The notes: generated by a model from the sequence alone, not told the origin. Positions 34,286-43,763 are shown, numbered from the stretch's first letter. The stretch: 64,000 nt of DNA from JAJTGZ01 sp964403525 (GCA_964403525.1 CAYOGE010000001.1:181128-245127), one strand, 5' to 3'. Translations and numbers: made by a program.

Positions 34286-35290
34286 ATGGACAACAGGCAC
34301 ACCAACCAATCACCAAACGGCGGCTCGGCCGATCAGCCCATCTCGCGGCTGGACGAGCTGCTGGCCGATCGGGCGGCGTGCGGTTTGGGTGACGGCGAGT
34401 ATGCCGAGCTGACCCGTCTGCTGGCCAGCGCCGGAAAGGCCGAGGATGCAAGCCTCGACCTCGCCGCCGCGGCCTGCTCGCAGGCCCTCAACCCCGACGA
34501 CGCATCGGTTGAACTCCCGGCTTCGCTCCTTGCCGCGCTTGAGCGCGAGGGGGAGGCGTGGTGCGGAGGCGTGCACAGCCACGACGCCGTTGCCGGCCGG
34601 ATCGGCGGATCGCCGCGGAGTGCGACGCGCCACAGCGTGGTGCGCACGCCCGTGGTGATGGGGCGCCGCTTCTCGCGTGAGTATGGCGGCTGGCTCGCGG
34701 CGGCGGCGTGCCTGGTCTTTGGCGTCTATTCATGGAACACCCGCGACATGGGCGACACACCGGCTATGGGCCCGGCGCGGCCGCGTGTCGAGCCCGCCCG
34801 CGCTGATCTTGCCCCGAAGTTTCTCTCGCGTCCGTTCGAGCTAGCCGTTGATCGTCTGGACCGCTGGTTCAACGAGTCGAAGGGTTCGAGCATTCAGGTT
34901 GTGCCGCTCGGTTCGGCGGTGCCGGACGCGAGCACGGACGTTGCCGTCGGCCAGGTGATGTGGAACCCAGAGGACGGCAGCGGCGTGCTGCAGATCAACG
35001 GTCTTGAAGATTCCAAGACGAGCGTGAAGCGGAGCTACCGCGTGAGCGTTCGTTGCCCCAAGTCCGGCAAGCAGGTCACCGTTGAGACAGGGTCTGTGAC
35101 GCTCCATCCCGGCCAGACGGAGGTCGTGGTCCCCATCAACCCGCCGGAGATGGTCCACGGGGCCGCGGCGTTTGTGGTGAGCGTCTGCAGCCAGGGGCTG
35201 ATGGGTGTCTCGCAGAGCGAGGGCGTGGTGGGCATCGGCGGCGTGCTCGGCGAAGGGAGCGGCCAGCCCGAAGCGCACGAGAGCTGGTAG
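34286..35290 (+). CDS. Probable anti-sigma factor, membrane-anchored
   Basis: 334 aa. The N-terminal 100 residues (LDELLADRAACGLGDGEYAELTRLLAS) look like a sigma-binding helical domain, one membrane segment follows (GGWLAAAACLVFGVYSW, about residue 135), then a C-terminal extracytoplasmic domain (VGQVMWNPEDGSGVLQINGL) of the RskA/anti-sigma-K type. Position directly after the ECF gene supports this. A TTG at 34280 overlapping the sigma stop (TTGA) could be the real start and would add two residues. Confidence 0.8.
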   Translation: MDNRHTNQSPNGGSADQPISRLDELLADRAACGLGDGEYAELTRLLASAGKAEDASLDLAAAACSQALNPDDASVELPASLLAALEREGEAWCGGVHSHDAVAGRIGGSPRSATRHSVVRTPVVMGRRFSREYGGWLAAAACLVFGVYSWNTRDMGDTPAMGPARPRVEPARADLAPKFLSRPFELAVDRLDRWFNESKGSSIQVVPLGSAVPDASTDVAVGQVMWNPEDGSGVLQINGLEDSKTSVKRSYRVSVRCPKSGKQVTVETGSVTLHPGQTEVVVPINPPEMVHGAAAFVVSVCSQGLMGVSQSEGVVGIGGVLGEGSGQPEAHESW

Positions 35291-35312
35291 CGTCCGGCCT
35301 TTGATGTCAAGT

Positions 35313-35804
35313 TCAGTGCTGGTCGGGTGCCAGGCGCACGCGGTCGATCATCGTCGCGGTGCCGGGTGCGGTCGCGCCGTCGAAGCGAATGATGGCCGCT
35401 TCGCCTGTGTGCAGGTCGCCGCGCCCCGGCTGATCGTGGCGCAGCAGCTCGGCGAGCAGTTCCGAGAGCGTGGGGTTGTGCCCGGCGATGAGAACGTCAG
35501 CGCCCGGGGCCTCTTCCAGCAGCATCTTGATGATCGGACGCACGCCGGCGTCGGTGCTCAGGCACTCGGCGGTGCGGAGCGGCACGCCCAGGTGACGCGC
35601 AACGATCTGCGCAGTGGTGCAGGCCCGCAGCACGGGGCTCGAAACGACGACCGACGGGCGTGGCCCGTGCGTGGCCAGGTGCATGCCGACAAACTCAGCC
35701 TCCGCGTGTCCACGCGCAACGAGCGGGCGCGCGTGGTCGGTCGGGTAGGCGTCGTGCGGTGCGGCCTTGCCGTGACGCAAGATGATGAGTGTCCGGGCGC
35801 TCAC
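35313..35804 (-). CDS. sixA: SixA-type phosphohistidine phosphatase
   Basis: 163 aa histidine phosphatase. The RHG motif lies at residues 10-12 (LIILRHGKAAPHD), the second conserved Arg in SSPVLRACTTAQIV, and the second catalytic His in VLIAGHNPTLSELLAEL. SixA removes phosphate from histidine phosphotransfer or PTS proteins. GTG start, overlapping the queD stop by 4 bp. Confidence 0.88.
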   Translation of the reverse strand: MSARTLIILRHGKAAPHDAYPTDHARPLVARGHAEAEFVGMHLATHGPRPSVVVSSPVLRACTTAQIVARHLGVPLRTAECLSTDAGVRPIIKMLLEEAPGADVLIAGHNPTLSELLAELLRHDQPGRGDLHTGEAAIIRFDGATAPGTATMIDRVRLAPDQH

Positions 35805-36262
35805 AGGCCGTACTCCGCCCAGCTTGTGGCGGTCTCGGTCACGCGCACGCGCTCGAGCGTGATGCCGGGCGGGAAGCGGTAGGCGTCACCGCGGTCGTCG
35901 GTGTAGGTCCTGCCGGCGGCCAGCTCCGACGACAGGTGGTCAAAGATGTACTTGGCCAGCAATTCGGTGGTGGGGTCGGCGTCTTGAAAGACGACGATGC
36001 GCTCGTCAACGCTCTTGAGCTGGGGCAGCAGCGGGTCGTTGCTGTTCACGGCCATCGCGTGGTCGAAGCGCTCGATGAACGCGCTCACGGCGAGCTTGAG
36101 CGTCTTGAAATCGCAGACCATCTCGCTGCGGTCAAGCTGTGGTGACGCGAGCACGACGTCGATGCGCCGGCTGTGCCCGTGCGGGAAGCGGCAGAGCCCC
36201 GGGTGCTTGCTGAGCATGTGCCCAGACTCAACGTGGAACGACTTGCAGACGCGGTAGATCAT
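35801..36262 (-). CDS. queD: 6-pyruvoyl-tetrahydropterin synthase / QueD family
   Basis: 153 aa. Zinc ligands His15, His28 and His30 and the catalytic Cys24 are in place (FHVESGHMLS, GLCRFPHGHS), and the DH motif is FDHAMAVNSND. QueD makes 6-carboxy-tetrahydropterin for queuosine; related 6-pyruvoyl-tetrahydropterin synthases share the motifs. No other queuosine gene is in the window, so assignment to QueD is likely but not certain. Start at 36262; coupled to sixA. Confidence 0.85.
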   Translation of the reverse strand: MIYRVCKSFHVESGHMLSKHPGLCRFPHGHSRRIDVVLASPQLDRSEMVCDFKTLKLAVSAFIERFDHAMAVNSNDPLLPQLKSVDERIVVFQDADPTTELLAKYIFDHLSSELAAGRTYTDDRGDAYRFPPGITLERVRVTETATSWAEYGL

Positions 36263-36273
36263 CGGGAAACTCT

Positions 36274-36372
36274 TTTGCCACAGAGACACAGAGAAGAGAA
36301 TGGCAGGCTGTGGAGAATCACGGAACAGCGGATGCCCTGGATTGACCCGTGCATATCCGTGTTCATCCGCGG
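36274..36372. repeat. Intergenic remnants of common dispersed words
   Basis: TTTGCCACAGAGACACAGAG (36275-36294) and CATATCCGTGTTCATCCGCGG (36352-36372). Both words resemble short sequences I recall recurring between genes in planctomycete and verrucomicrobial genomes; low confidence without a search. Confidence 0.25.
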
Positions 36373-36386
36373 CGGGTCTTTGACTT

Positions 36387-39300
36387 TCAAACTCGGGCGG
36401 GAAAACGACCGACGGTCTGCACTTTGGGGTCAACCGACGCTTCGAGCAGCGGGAAGTAGTCCTGGATTGCCTCGACGCCCCAGTCGCCGGCGCGGAGGGC
36501 CTCGATCGCCTTCACCGTTGCCCACGCGCCGGTGGTGGTGGTGATCATCGGGATGCCCAGGCGGACGGCCGAAGCGCGGATGCGTCCTTCGTCGGTCTGC
36601 CAGCCGGTCTTGGTCGGCGTGTTGATGATCAGTTGCACCTCGCCGCTCTGCATCAGGTCGATGATGTTCGGGCGCACGCTCTCGGCGATCTTCGGCAGCA
36701 CGCGGACGTCCATCGGCGGGTTCATGGCCTTGAGGTACGCGCCGAAGCCCGACGACGTGCAGACGGTGAAGCCCAGCCTCAGCAGGTCGGCCACCAGCGG
36801 CACCATGTACGCGCGGTCCTGCTCGCGGACCGAGACGAAGGCGTTGCCCGCAAGGGGCAGCTGCGTGCCCGCCGCCATCTGGCTCTTGGCGAACGCGATG
36901 GGGAACGACTTGTCGATCCCCATCACCTCGCCGGTTGAGCGCATCTCGGGCCCGAGCACGACGTCCACACCGGGGAACTTGGCGAAGGGGAAAACCGACT
37001 CCTTCACGGAGTAGAACCCCTTGGTCACAACTTCCTTCACGCCCATTTCCGCGAGCGTCTTGCCCATCATCACCTTGGCGGCGATGCGCGGCCAGGGCGT
37101 GCCGGTGGCCTTGCCGACAAACGGCGCGGTGCGGCTGGCGCGGGGGTTGACCTCGATGATGTAAACCCGACCCCCCTTGACGGCCATCTGCACGTTCATC
37201 AGGCCCTTGACGCGCAGGTGCTTGGCGAGTTCGCGGGCGATCCGCTTGATCTCGTTCACGATCGTCTCGGGGAGCGCGTAGGCGGGGATGGCGCACGCGC
37301 TGTCGCCGCTGTGGATGCCCGCCTGCTCGATGTGCTCCATGACGCCACAGACGATCGCCTGGCGGCCGCCCTGGGCCGGCGAGTCAACGGGCTGCGACGG
37401 GTCAAAGTCGGCGACGACGTCAACATCGACCTCGGTGGCGTCGTTGAGGAATCGATCGATGAGGACGGGCGCATCGTCCATCTCGCTGATGCGCACGGCG
37501 TTGCTCATGTAGGAAACGAGCGACTTCTCGTCGGAGCAGATCTCCATGCCGCGCCCGCCCAGGACGTACGACGGGCGCACGAGGACGGGGTAGCCGACGG
37601 TGTTGGCGATCTCGATGGCCTGCGCGAGCGTGCGTGCGGTGCCCGACGGCGGCTTGCTGAGCCCGAGCTTGACCAGCAGGGCGTCGAAGCGCTTGCGGTC
37701 CTCGGCGAGGTCGATCGAGTCAACGCTGGTGCCGATGATCGGCGCGCCGGCCATCGTCAGGCCGTGGGCGAGGTTGAGGGGCGTCTGGCCGCCGAACTGG
37801 ACCACCGCGCCGAGCACATGGCCGGAGCCCTGTTTGCCGTCGAGCGGCCTGCCGTTGAGACGCTCGATGACGTTGAGCACGTCCTCCATCGTCAGCGGCT
37901 CGAAGAAGAGCAGGTCGGAGGTGTCGTAGTCGGTGCTGACCGTCTCGGGGTTGCTGTTGATCATCACGCTTTCGAGCCTGAGCTCGTCTGCGGCGAAGGC
38001 GGCGTGGCAGCAGCAGTAGTCGAACTCGATCCCCTGGCCGATGCGGTTTGGACCGCCGCCGAGGATGATCACTTTCTTGGTGTCGGTGACGCGGATCTCG
38101 TCGTCGATGATCTCCTCACCGTTGAGCGTGAAGGGGGTCTCGTAGGTGCTGTAGTAGTAGGGCGTAACGGCCGCGAACTCGGCGGCGCACGTGTCGACGA
38201 GCTTGTAGACCGGCTCGATCTTCAGGCCCTTGCGGTGGTTGCGCACCTGCAGGATGGTGGCCGGTGAGATGGCGCCGAGGTAGAGGTTGGCGAGCTGGGC
38301 GTCGGAGTAGCCGAGCGTCTTGGCGGCGCGGAGGACGTCAGCGGGGACATCCTCGAGCGTGGTGTACGCGCACAGCGTGTCCTCGAACTCGACGAGCCGC
38401 TTGATCTGGTCGAGGAACCAAGGGTCGATGTTGGTGATGCTGTAGACCTCGGCCGCGCTCATGCCGAGCTTGAACGCGTACCGCACGTAGAAGAGCCGGC
38501 CCTGGCTGGGCACCGCGAGCTTTCGGCGGAGCTTGTCGTCGGCGATCGGCCACTCGATCTTCTGTCCGTCGGCGGTGCGCAGGTCCTGGGTCTGGGTAGC
38601 CCGGCGGTCCCCGCCGGGTGCTGAGCTCTGCCCGGCGGGGACCGCCGGGCTACCCAAAGCACTGGTGCCACCCGACGCACCGGCGCGCTTGGCCTGCAGC
38701 CACTTGTCGTTGCGGTCAAGGCCAAGGCCGAACCGCTTGACCTCCATCGAGCGGAGCGCCTTCTGGAAGCTCTCGGCGAAGGTGCGGCCGATGGCCATCG
38801 CCTCGCCGACCGACTTCATCTGCGTGGTGAGCGTCTCGTCGGCCTCGGGGAACTTCTCGAACGTCCAACGCGGGATCTTGGTAACGACGTAGTCGATGCT
38901 CGGTTCAAAGCACGCGCTCGTCGTGCCGGTGATGTCGTTGCGCAGCTCGTCGAGCGTGTACCCCACGGCGAGCTTCGCGGCGATCTTGGCGATCGGGAAG
39001 CCTGTCGCTTTCGAGGCGAGGGCCGAGCTGCGAGACACGCGCGGGTTCATCTCCACCACGACCATCTCGAACTTGCCGTCCTTCGGCCTCGGGTTCACGG
39101 CAAACTGCACGTTGCTGCCGCCCGTCTCAACGCCGACGGCACGCATGATCGCCAGCGACGCGTCGCGCATCGCCTGGTATTCCTTGTCGCTCAGCGTCTG
39201 GATCGGCGCCACGGTGATCGAGTCGCCGGTGTGGACGCCCATCGGGTCGATGTTCTCGATCCCGCAGACGATGATGCAGTTGTCCTTCTTGTCGCGCACG

Positions 39301-39974
39301 ACCTCGAGCTCGTACTCCTTCCACCCGATCACGCTCTGGTCGATCTGCACCTGCCCGATCATCGAGGCGCGCAGGCCGCGGGTGATGATGTCGGTGAACT
39401 CATCGGTGTTGTACGCGATCCCGCCGCCGGTTCCGCCGAGGGTGAAGGCGGGCCGGATGATGGCCGGCAGACCGATCTCCTTGAGGAACTCCTCCGCCTC
39501 GGCGAGGTTGGTGACGGTCTTGGCCCTGGGCAGCTTGAGCCCGAGGCCCTCGCAGATCTCCTTGAAGATCTGGCGGTCCTCGGCGCGGTGGATGATGCGC
39601 CGGTCGGCGCCGATCATCTCAACGCCGAACGCCTGAAAGACCCCGTCGTCCCACAGCTTGCAGGCGCAGTTGAGGGCCGTCTGGCCGCCGAGGGTCGGCA
39701 GCACGGCGTGGATCGGGTCCCCCAGGTCCTTCTGCTTCTGCAGAATCTTGCGGACGGCCTCGGGGGTGATGGGCTCGATGTAGGTCCGGTCGGCCAGCTC
39801 CGGGTCGGTCATGATCGTGGCCGGGTTCGAGTTCACCAGCACGATGCGGTACCCCTCCGAGCGCAGCGCCTTGCACGCCTGCGTGCCGGAGTAGTCAAAC
39901 TCGCACCCCTGCCCGATGACGATGGGACCGGAGCCGATGAGGAGGATCGTCTTGATATCGGTGCGCTTGGGCAT
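36387..39974 (-). CDS. carB: Carbamoyl-phosphate synthase large subunit
   Basis: Makes carbamoyl phosphate for pyrimidine and arginine synthesis. The two ATP-grasp halves are clear: LLIGSGPIVIGQGCEFDYSG, RPAFTLGGTGGGI (first half); VIILGGGPNRIGQGIEFDYC, RPSYVLGGRGMEI (second); a C-terminal MGS-like allosteric domain ends near FPLLEASVDPK. At 1,195 aa it is about 120 longer than E. coli CarB. Part of the excess is an insert around residues 425-485, before the oligomerisation domain (KLGMSAAEVYSITNIDPWFL), that contains a perfect palindrome. The ATG at 39974 matches the conserved MPKRTDIKTILLIG start. Confidence 0.95.
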   Translation of the reverse strand: MPKRTDIKTILLIGSGPIVIGQGCEFDYSGTQACKALRSEGYRIVLVNSNPATIMTDPELADRTYIEPITPEAVRKILQKQKDLGDPIHAVLPTLGGQTALNCACKLWDDGVFQAFGVEMIGADRRIIHRAEDRQIFKEICEGLGLKLPRAKTVTNLAEAEEFLKEIGLPAIIRPAFTLGGTGGGIAYNTDEFTDIITRGLRASMIGQVQIDQSVIGWKEYELEVVRDKKDNCIIVCGIENIDPMGVHTGDSITVAPIQTLSDKEYQAMRDASLAIMRAVGVETGGSNVQFAVNPRPKDGKFEMVVVEMNPRVSRSSALASKATGFPIAKIAAKLAVGYTLDELRNDITGTTSACFEPSIDYVVTKIPRWTFEKFPEADETLTTQMKSVGEAMAIGRTFAESFQKALRSMEVKRFGLGLDRNDKWLQAKRAGASGGTSALGSPAVPAGQSSAPGGDRRATQTQDLRTADGQKIEWPIADDKLRRKLAVPSQGRLFYVRYAFKLGMSAAEVYSITNIDPWFLDQIKRLVEFEDTLCAYTTLEDVPADVLRAAKTLGYSDAQLANLYLGAISPATILQVRNHRKGLKIEPVYKLVDTCAAEFAAVTPYYYSTYETPFTLNGEEIIDDEIRVTDTKKVIILGGGPNRIGQGIEFDYCCCHAAFAADELRLESVMINSNPETVSTDYDTSDLLFFEPLTMEDVLNVIERLNGRPLDGKQGSGHVLGAVVQFGGQTPLNLAHGLTMAGAPIIGTSVDSIDLAEDRKRFDALLVKLGLSKPPSGTARTLAQAIEIANTVGYPVLVRPSYVLGGRGMEICSDEKSLVSYMSNAVRISEMDDAPVLIDRFLNDATEVDVDVVADFDPSQPVDSPAQGGRQAIVCGVMEHIEQAGIHSGDSACAIPAYALPETIVNEIKRIARELAKHLRVKGLMNVQMAVKGGRVYIIEVNPRASRTAPFVGKATGTPWPRIAAKVMMGKTLAEMGVKEVVTKGFYSVKESVFPFAKFPGVDVVLGPEMRSTGEVMGIDKSFPIAFAKSQMAAGTQLPLAGNAFVSVREQDRAYMVPLVADLLRLGFTVCTSSGFGAYLKAMNPPMDVRVLPKIAESVRPNIIDLMQSGEVQLIINTPTKTGWQTDEGRIRASAVRLGIPMITTTTGAWATVKAIEALRAGDWGVEAIQDYFPLLEASVDPKVQTVGRFPARV
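38593..38656. repeat. Palindromic element inserted in frame in carB
   Basis: Perfect inverted repeat of 26 bp: left arm 38593-38618, right arm 38631-38656, 12-bp spacer. The core arm reads GGGTAGCCCGGCGGTCCCCG.... It codes for residues 440-461 of CarB (SPAVPAGQSSAPGGDRRAT), a Pro/Gly/Ser/Ala-rich stretch with no counterpart in the E. coli protein. It adds whole codons, so the frame is kept. Confidence 0.9.
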
Positions 39975-40111
39975 CGCGGTCCTCGGGGGAGGGGGGTGAA
40001 CGGACGAACGGGCCTGTCCGGTTGTCGGGCGCGCGGCCGTGCGCGCAAACTCCGCGACGTTACGCACCCGCACGGCGGTTGTCACCCCGCGGCGGACCGG
40101 GCGCCAACGAA

Positions 40112-40149
40112 ATAGGTCCCATGGGTCACATGGGACCCACAGGACCTAT
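40112..40149. repeat. Nested inverted repeats upstream of carB
   Basis: GGTCCCATG (40115-40123) / CATGGGACC (40129-40137) inside ATAGGTCC (40112-40119) / GGACCTAT (40142-40149). The two hairpins are alternatives. The position between the L,D-transpeptidase stop and the carB start allows a regulatory or repeat-element role. Confidence 0.55.
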
Positions 40150-40188
40150 ATGGCTTGTGCTCATCTGTGGCCGTTGGCCGGGCCCCGC

Positions 40189-41517
40189 TCAGGGCACGAT
40201 CTTGACCGTCGAGAGCCGGTCCACGAGCATCTCGTAGACCATCTCAACGTCTGCGGGCGCCATGCGGACGCACCCCATGCTCTTCTGCTGGCCGATCGAC
40301 TCCGCGTCGATGGTCCCGTGGATGCCGTAGCCCGTGAACTTGCGGGTGTTTTCGTCGACCCCTTCCAGACCGATCCAATGCTCGCCGATCGGGTTCAATG
40401 GATTGTCGGGGAGGAACACCTCGCCGGTGCGGGGGTTAACCCACTTGGGGTTGATCAGCTTGCTGTCGGCACGGACGACAAACGCTCCCTCGGGGGTGCC
40501 GTTGCTCTCGCCCAGCCCGACGGGGAACGAGCGGATGTACGTCCACCCCGCCTCTTGACCGTCCGGCCCGGGTGAGCTGCTCACGCCGGGGGGGCCGGCG
40601 TAGACGTCCATGCGGTAGCTGTTCTTGTGCACCACCGCGTGCATCGGCTGGCGGACGATCTTGAGCTTCTGTCCGATGCGCAGCGCGTTCTCTCCGGGCA
40701 TCTTGTTGATCCGCACCAGCAGCCGCCAGTCGATCGGCAGTCCCTCCTTGCGCACGATCCGCCCGAGCGTCTCGCCGCTGGTGACCGCGTGCGTGTCCGT
40801 CAGCGCATCGCCCTTGAACGCAGTGGGGGAGAAGAAAAGCGTCTCGTTGACCTTTGCGATCTGGGAGCGGAGCGTGCTCCGCGACTCAAACCCGAGCGCC
40901 GGGTTCATCAGCGCGTCGTTGAGCAGCGTGCGGGCCTCGACCGGGCGGTTCTGCTGGATCAGCTGCGCCGCCTGATCGACCAGCCCTTGCACGTCACCGC
41001 CGGCGGTTGGTGCGCGCCCAGACTTGGGGTCGTTGAGCGGGTCGCTCGACGGTGTCGCGGCCGCGGGAGCGGCCGGAGGCGTGTTGGCGGGCTGGCCGCC
41101 GACCACCGGTGGAGCCGGCTGCGTCTGCGTTCCCGACTGGGCTAGAAGCTCGTCGAGTGAAGCGCCCTGAGCCGGCTTGGGCGCAGGCGCCGGCTCATTG
41201 AGCGTGTGCATCGAGATGTTGGTCGGTGCCGGTTGAACGGGCGGGACCGCGCCGAGCGGCTTTGTGGCCATTTCGGGCGTCTGGCCCGCGGGGATGAACG
41301 TGTCAGACGGCGGCTGTGCACCGTTGACAGTGGCCGGCGTGCCCGAGCCCGCGCGGAAGTAGAACCAGGTGCCCGCCGCTACGGCAAGCATCAGCCCGCC
41401 CGCAAAGATGCCCTTGTGCTGGCGTACAAGGCCAACCAGGGCGCTGAGCGGTGATGAGCCGGATGAGCCAGAGGAGCGCCAAGTCTCGGCGCGTGACGTC
41501 TGCGAGGGAAGAGCCAT
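40189..41517 (-). CDS. L,D-transpeptidase with LysM domain
   Basis: 442 aa. One N-terminal membrane helix (about residues 38-58) anchors a long Pro/Ala/Gln-rich linker. A TPR-like helical segment (VDQAAQLIQQNRPVEARTLLND) and a LysM-type module (HAVTSGETLGRIVRKEGLPI) come next, then a YkuD catalytic domain: His400 (YGIHGTID) and the nucleophile Cys416 (SMGCVRM). It cross-links peptidoglycan or attaches proteins to it. ATG 41517 is preferred because GGAGG lies 8 nt upstream; ATG 41529 is possible. Confidence 0.87.
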   Translation of the reverse strand: MALPSQTSRAETWRSSGSSGSSPLSALVGLVRQHKGIFAGGLMLAVAAGTWFYFRAGSGTPATVNGAQPPSDTFIPAGQTPEMATKPLGAVPPVQPAPTNISMHTLNEPAPAPKPAQGASLDELLAQSGTQTQPAPPVVGGQPANTPPAAPAAATPSSDPLNDPKSGRAPTAGGDVQGLVDQAAQLIQQNRPVEARTLLNDALMNPALGFESRSTLRSQIAKVNETLFFSPTAFKGDALTDTHAVTSGETLGRIVRKEGLPIDWRLLVRINKMPGENALRIGQKLKIVRQPMHAVVHKNSYRMDVYAGPPGVSSSPGPDGQEAGWTYIRSFPVGLGESNGTPEGAFVVRADSKLINPKWVNPRTGEVFLPDNPLNPIGEHWIGLEGVDENTRKFTGYGIHGTIDAESIGQQKSMGCVRMAPADVEMVYEMLVDRLSTVKIVP

Positions 41518-41731
41518 TGAGGCCTCCATGAAAGGTCGTTCGACAACGAGGGCGTTCCATCGCCCGGAGGCGGTCGATCCCACCCTGATCGGCCGAGGAT
41601 AAGGGTAGAACGTAGATTTTGCCGCAGGAAGCCGCAATGCAGGCTCTGCGGGCCAGATCGAGCGGTTCCGGGGCCGATGCGCCCTGTAACGCGGGCCACG
41701 AACCAACCTCGCGCCGAACCCGGCCCCCCTT

Positions 41732-42316
41732 TTATGAACGAGGATCAGGCGCGCACACGACCTCTGAGACGACTTCATCGTGCGGCAGCAGTGGGATCTC
41801 ATCAACGCGCTGGCAGCGGTAGCAGACGCCGATGCGGTGGTGGATGGGAATCTGGGCAAGGTAGCGGTCATAGAAGCCGCCGCCGCGTCCCAGCCGAACC
41901 CCCGTTGGAGAGAACGCAACCCCCGGCACCACCACAAGGTGGATCGACGAGGCGTCGTAGACCAGCGCATCGTCGCGTGGAACGGTCAGGCCGCGGTGGT
42001 CCTTCACCAGGTCGCCCGGCCAGGCCTGCACCAGGGCGGCGACCATCGAACGCTCGTTCCAGTTGACGCGGGGCAGGAGCAGGGTTTTGCCGCGGGCAAG
42101 GGCGTGCCTGGCGATGGGCTCGATGCGTGGCTCATCGTCGAGCGGGGCGAAGAGCAGCACGACGCGGGCGCGCTCGTAGAGGTCGAGCTTGATCACCTTC
42201 GCGCAGATGTCGGTCGATTCCGCCGCTTTCTGCTGCGGTGTCATGGCCGCGAGGGCTGCGCGCACCCTTGTGCGAAGCGCGCTCTTGACAGCTTCGGGGT
42301 CAGGCTTGCGGTTCAT
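41732..42316 (-). CDS. 5-formyltetrahydrofolate cyclo-ligase
   Basis: 194 aa. Recycles 5-formyl-THF to 5,10-methenyl-THF with ATP. N-terminal Lys/Arg helix (KSALRTRVRAALAAM), VVLLFAPLDDEPRIEPI, LLLPRVN, a nucleotide loop VVVPGVAFSPTGVRLGRGGGFYDRYL which is the family signature, and IGVCYRCQRVDEIPLLPHDE. Normal length. Overlaps the end of rarA by 17 bp, so the two are coupled. Confidence 0.92.
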   Translation of the reverse strand: MNRKPDPEAVKSALRTRVRAALAAMTPQQKAAESTDICAKVIKLDLYERARVVLLFAPLDDEPRIEPIARHALARGKTLLLPRVNWNERSMVAALVQAWPGDLVKDHRGLTVPRDDALVYDASSIHLVVVPGVAFSPTGVRLGRGGGFYDRYLAQIPIHHRIGVCYRCQRVDEIPLLPHDEVVSEVVCAPDPRS

Positions 42317-43709
42317 CTGGAAGGACTCCACCGCGGAGGCGGTCGCGCTCGGCACGCACGGCGCCCAGGCGCTCCTTGAGGAGTTTTTCGACACCCCGCA
42401 CCGTCGGCCTGTAGTAACGCCTGCTGACGCTGAGATAGTCCTGGTCCGTCACGCCGCCGACTTCGCCGGCGGCGCCGGCGGTCTGCGCATCATGCGCGTA
42501 CTTGTACCCCTCCCCCTTCCCCGAGCCCCCCTTCTGGTGCGACTTGCGCACGTTCCCGTCCTTGATGTGCACGGGCACGGCGACGGTGCGCCCCTGCTTC
42601 ACGTCGGCCATGGCCTCGTCGATCGCGAGGTAGCTGGCGTTGCTCTTGGGTGCCAGGGCCAGGTAGATCGCGCACTGGCTCAGGATGATGCGGCACTCGG
42701 GCATGCCGACGCGTTCGGTAAGAGCCCACGCGGCCTCGGCCACCATGATGCCGCGCGGGTCGGCGTTGCCGACGTCCTCGCTGGCGAGGATGGCCAGCCG
42801 CCGGGCGATAAACCGCGGGTCCTCGCCGGCGTCGAGCATGCGGGCCATCCAGTAGACCGCGGCGTCGGGGTCGCTGCCCCGGACAGACTTGATCATCGCG
42901 GAGATGTTGTCGTAGTGCTCGTCGCCCGAGCCGTCGTAGACCGCGGCCTTCTGCTGGATCGACTCCTCGGCGACGTCGCGGGTGATGTGGACCACGCCGG
43001 AGGCGCTGGGCGTTGAGCTGAGAACGGCGACCTCCAGCGCGGTGAGTGCGCGCCGGGCGTCGCCGTCGCACAGCCGGGCCCACACGGCGAGGGCCTCGTT
43101 GTCGGCTTGGATAGCGAGGCTGCCGTACCCGCGTTCCTTGTCGTCGATCGCCCGTCGCAAGAGCCCGGTGATGTCGTCCTCGGTGAGCGGTTCAAATTGC
43201 AGGAGCGTGCTGCGGCTGACGAGCGCGGAGTTGACGGCGAAGAGCGGGTTCTCGGTTGTTGCGCCGATGAGGATGATCACCCCCCGCTCCACCTCGCCAA
43301 GCAGCACATCCTGCTGCGACTTGGAGAAGCGGTGGATCTCGTCGAGGAAGAGGATCGTTGACCGCCCCGCTTCGCCCTGGGCCGACCCGTCGCCGATGCG
43401 GCGCTCCGCCTGGGCGATGATCTCGCGGATGCGTGCGACGCCGACGCTCGAGGCGTTCTCGCGCTCGACGGGCCGACCCATTACACGGGCGATCACCTCG
43501 GCGAGGGTGGTCTTGCCGGTCCCTGGGGGGCCGTAGAGCAGAAGGCTGGTGAGTTTGTCGGCGGCGATCATCCGGCGCAGCAGCTTCCCCTCACCCAGGA
43601 TGTGCTGCTGCCCGGCGAACTCGTCGAGCGTCCGCGGGCGCATGCGCACCGCCAGCGGCTCAACCGCTCTGACACGCTGCTGCCGGCGCTGGGCCCACAG
43701 GTCGGACAC
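42300..43709 (-). CDS. rarA: Replication-associated recombination protein RarA (MgsA)
   Basis: 469 aa AAA+ clamp-loader-like ATPase acting at stalled forks. Walker A YGPPGTGKTT at residues 59-68, Walker B TILFLDEIHRF, sensor GATTENPLFAVNSAL, arginine-finger region ALVSRSTLLQFEPL, and the C-terminal RarA domain DEHYDNISAMIKSVRGSDPDAAVYWMARML. GTG start just outside the ketosynthase gene, which is divergent (54 bp). Confidence 0.95.
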   Translation of the reverse strand: MSDLWAQRRQQRVRAVEPLAVRMRPRTLDEFAGQQHILGEGKLLRRMIAADKLTSLLLYGPPGTGKTTLAEVIARVMGRPVERENASSVGVARIREIIAQAERRIGDGSAQGEAGRSTILFLDEIHRFSKSQQDVLLGEVERGVIILIGATTENPLFAVNSALVSRSTLLQFEPLTEDDITGLLRRAIDDKERGYGSLAIQADNEALAVWARLCDGDARRALTALEVAVLSSTPSASGVVHITRDVAEESIQQKAAVYDGSGDEHYDNISAMIKSVRGSDPDAAVYWMARMLDAGEDPRFIARRLAILASEDVGNADPRGIMVAEAAWALTERVGMPECRIILSQCAIYLALAPKSNASYLAIDEAMADVKQGRTVAVPVHIKDGNVRKSHQKGGSGKGEGYKYAHDAQTAGAAGEVGGVTDQDYLSVSRRYYRPTVRGVEKLLKERLGAVRAERDRLRGGVLPDEPQA

Positions 43710-43763
43710 GCCGGGAGCGTAGACGGCTCTCCCCTTCTCCCTTTCCTATCCTGCGCTCCTTCT

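Noticed and set aside
43602..43763. Upstream extension of the first ketosynthase
   Set aside because: It overlaps the divergent rarA start and has no homology; the ATG at 43764 opens the conserved VVITGLG strand.
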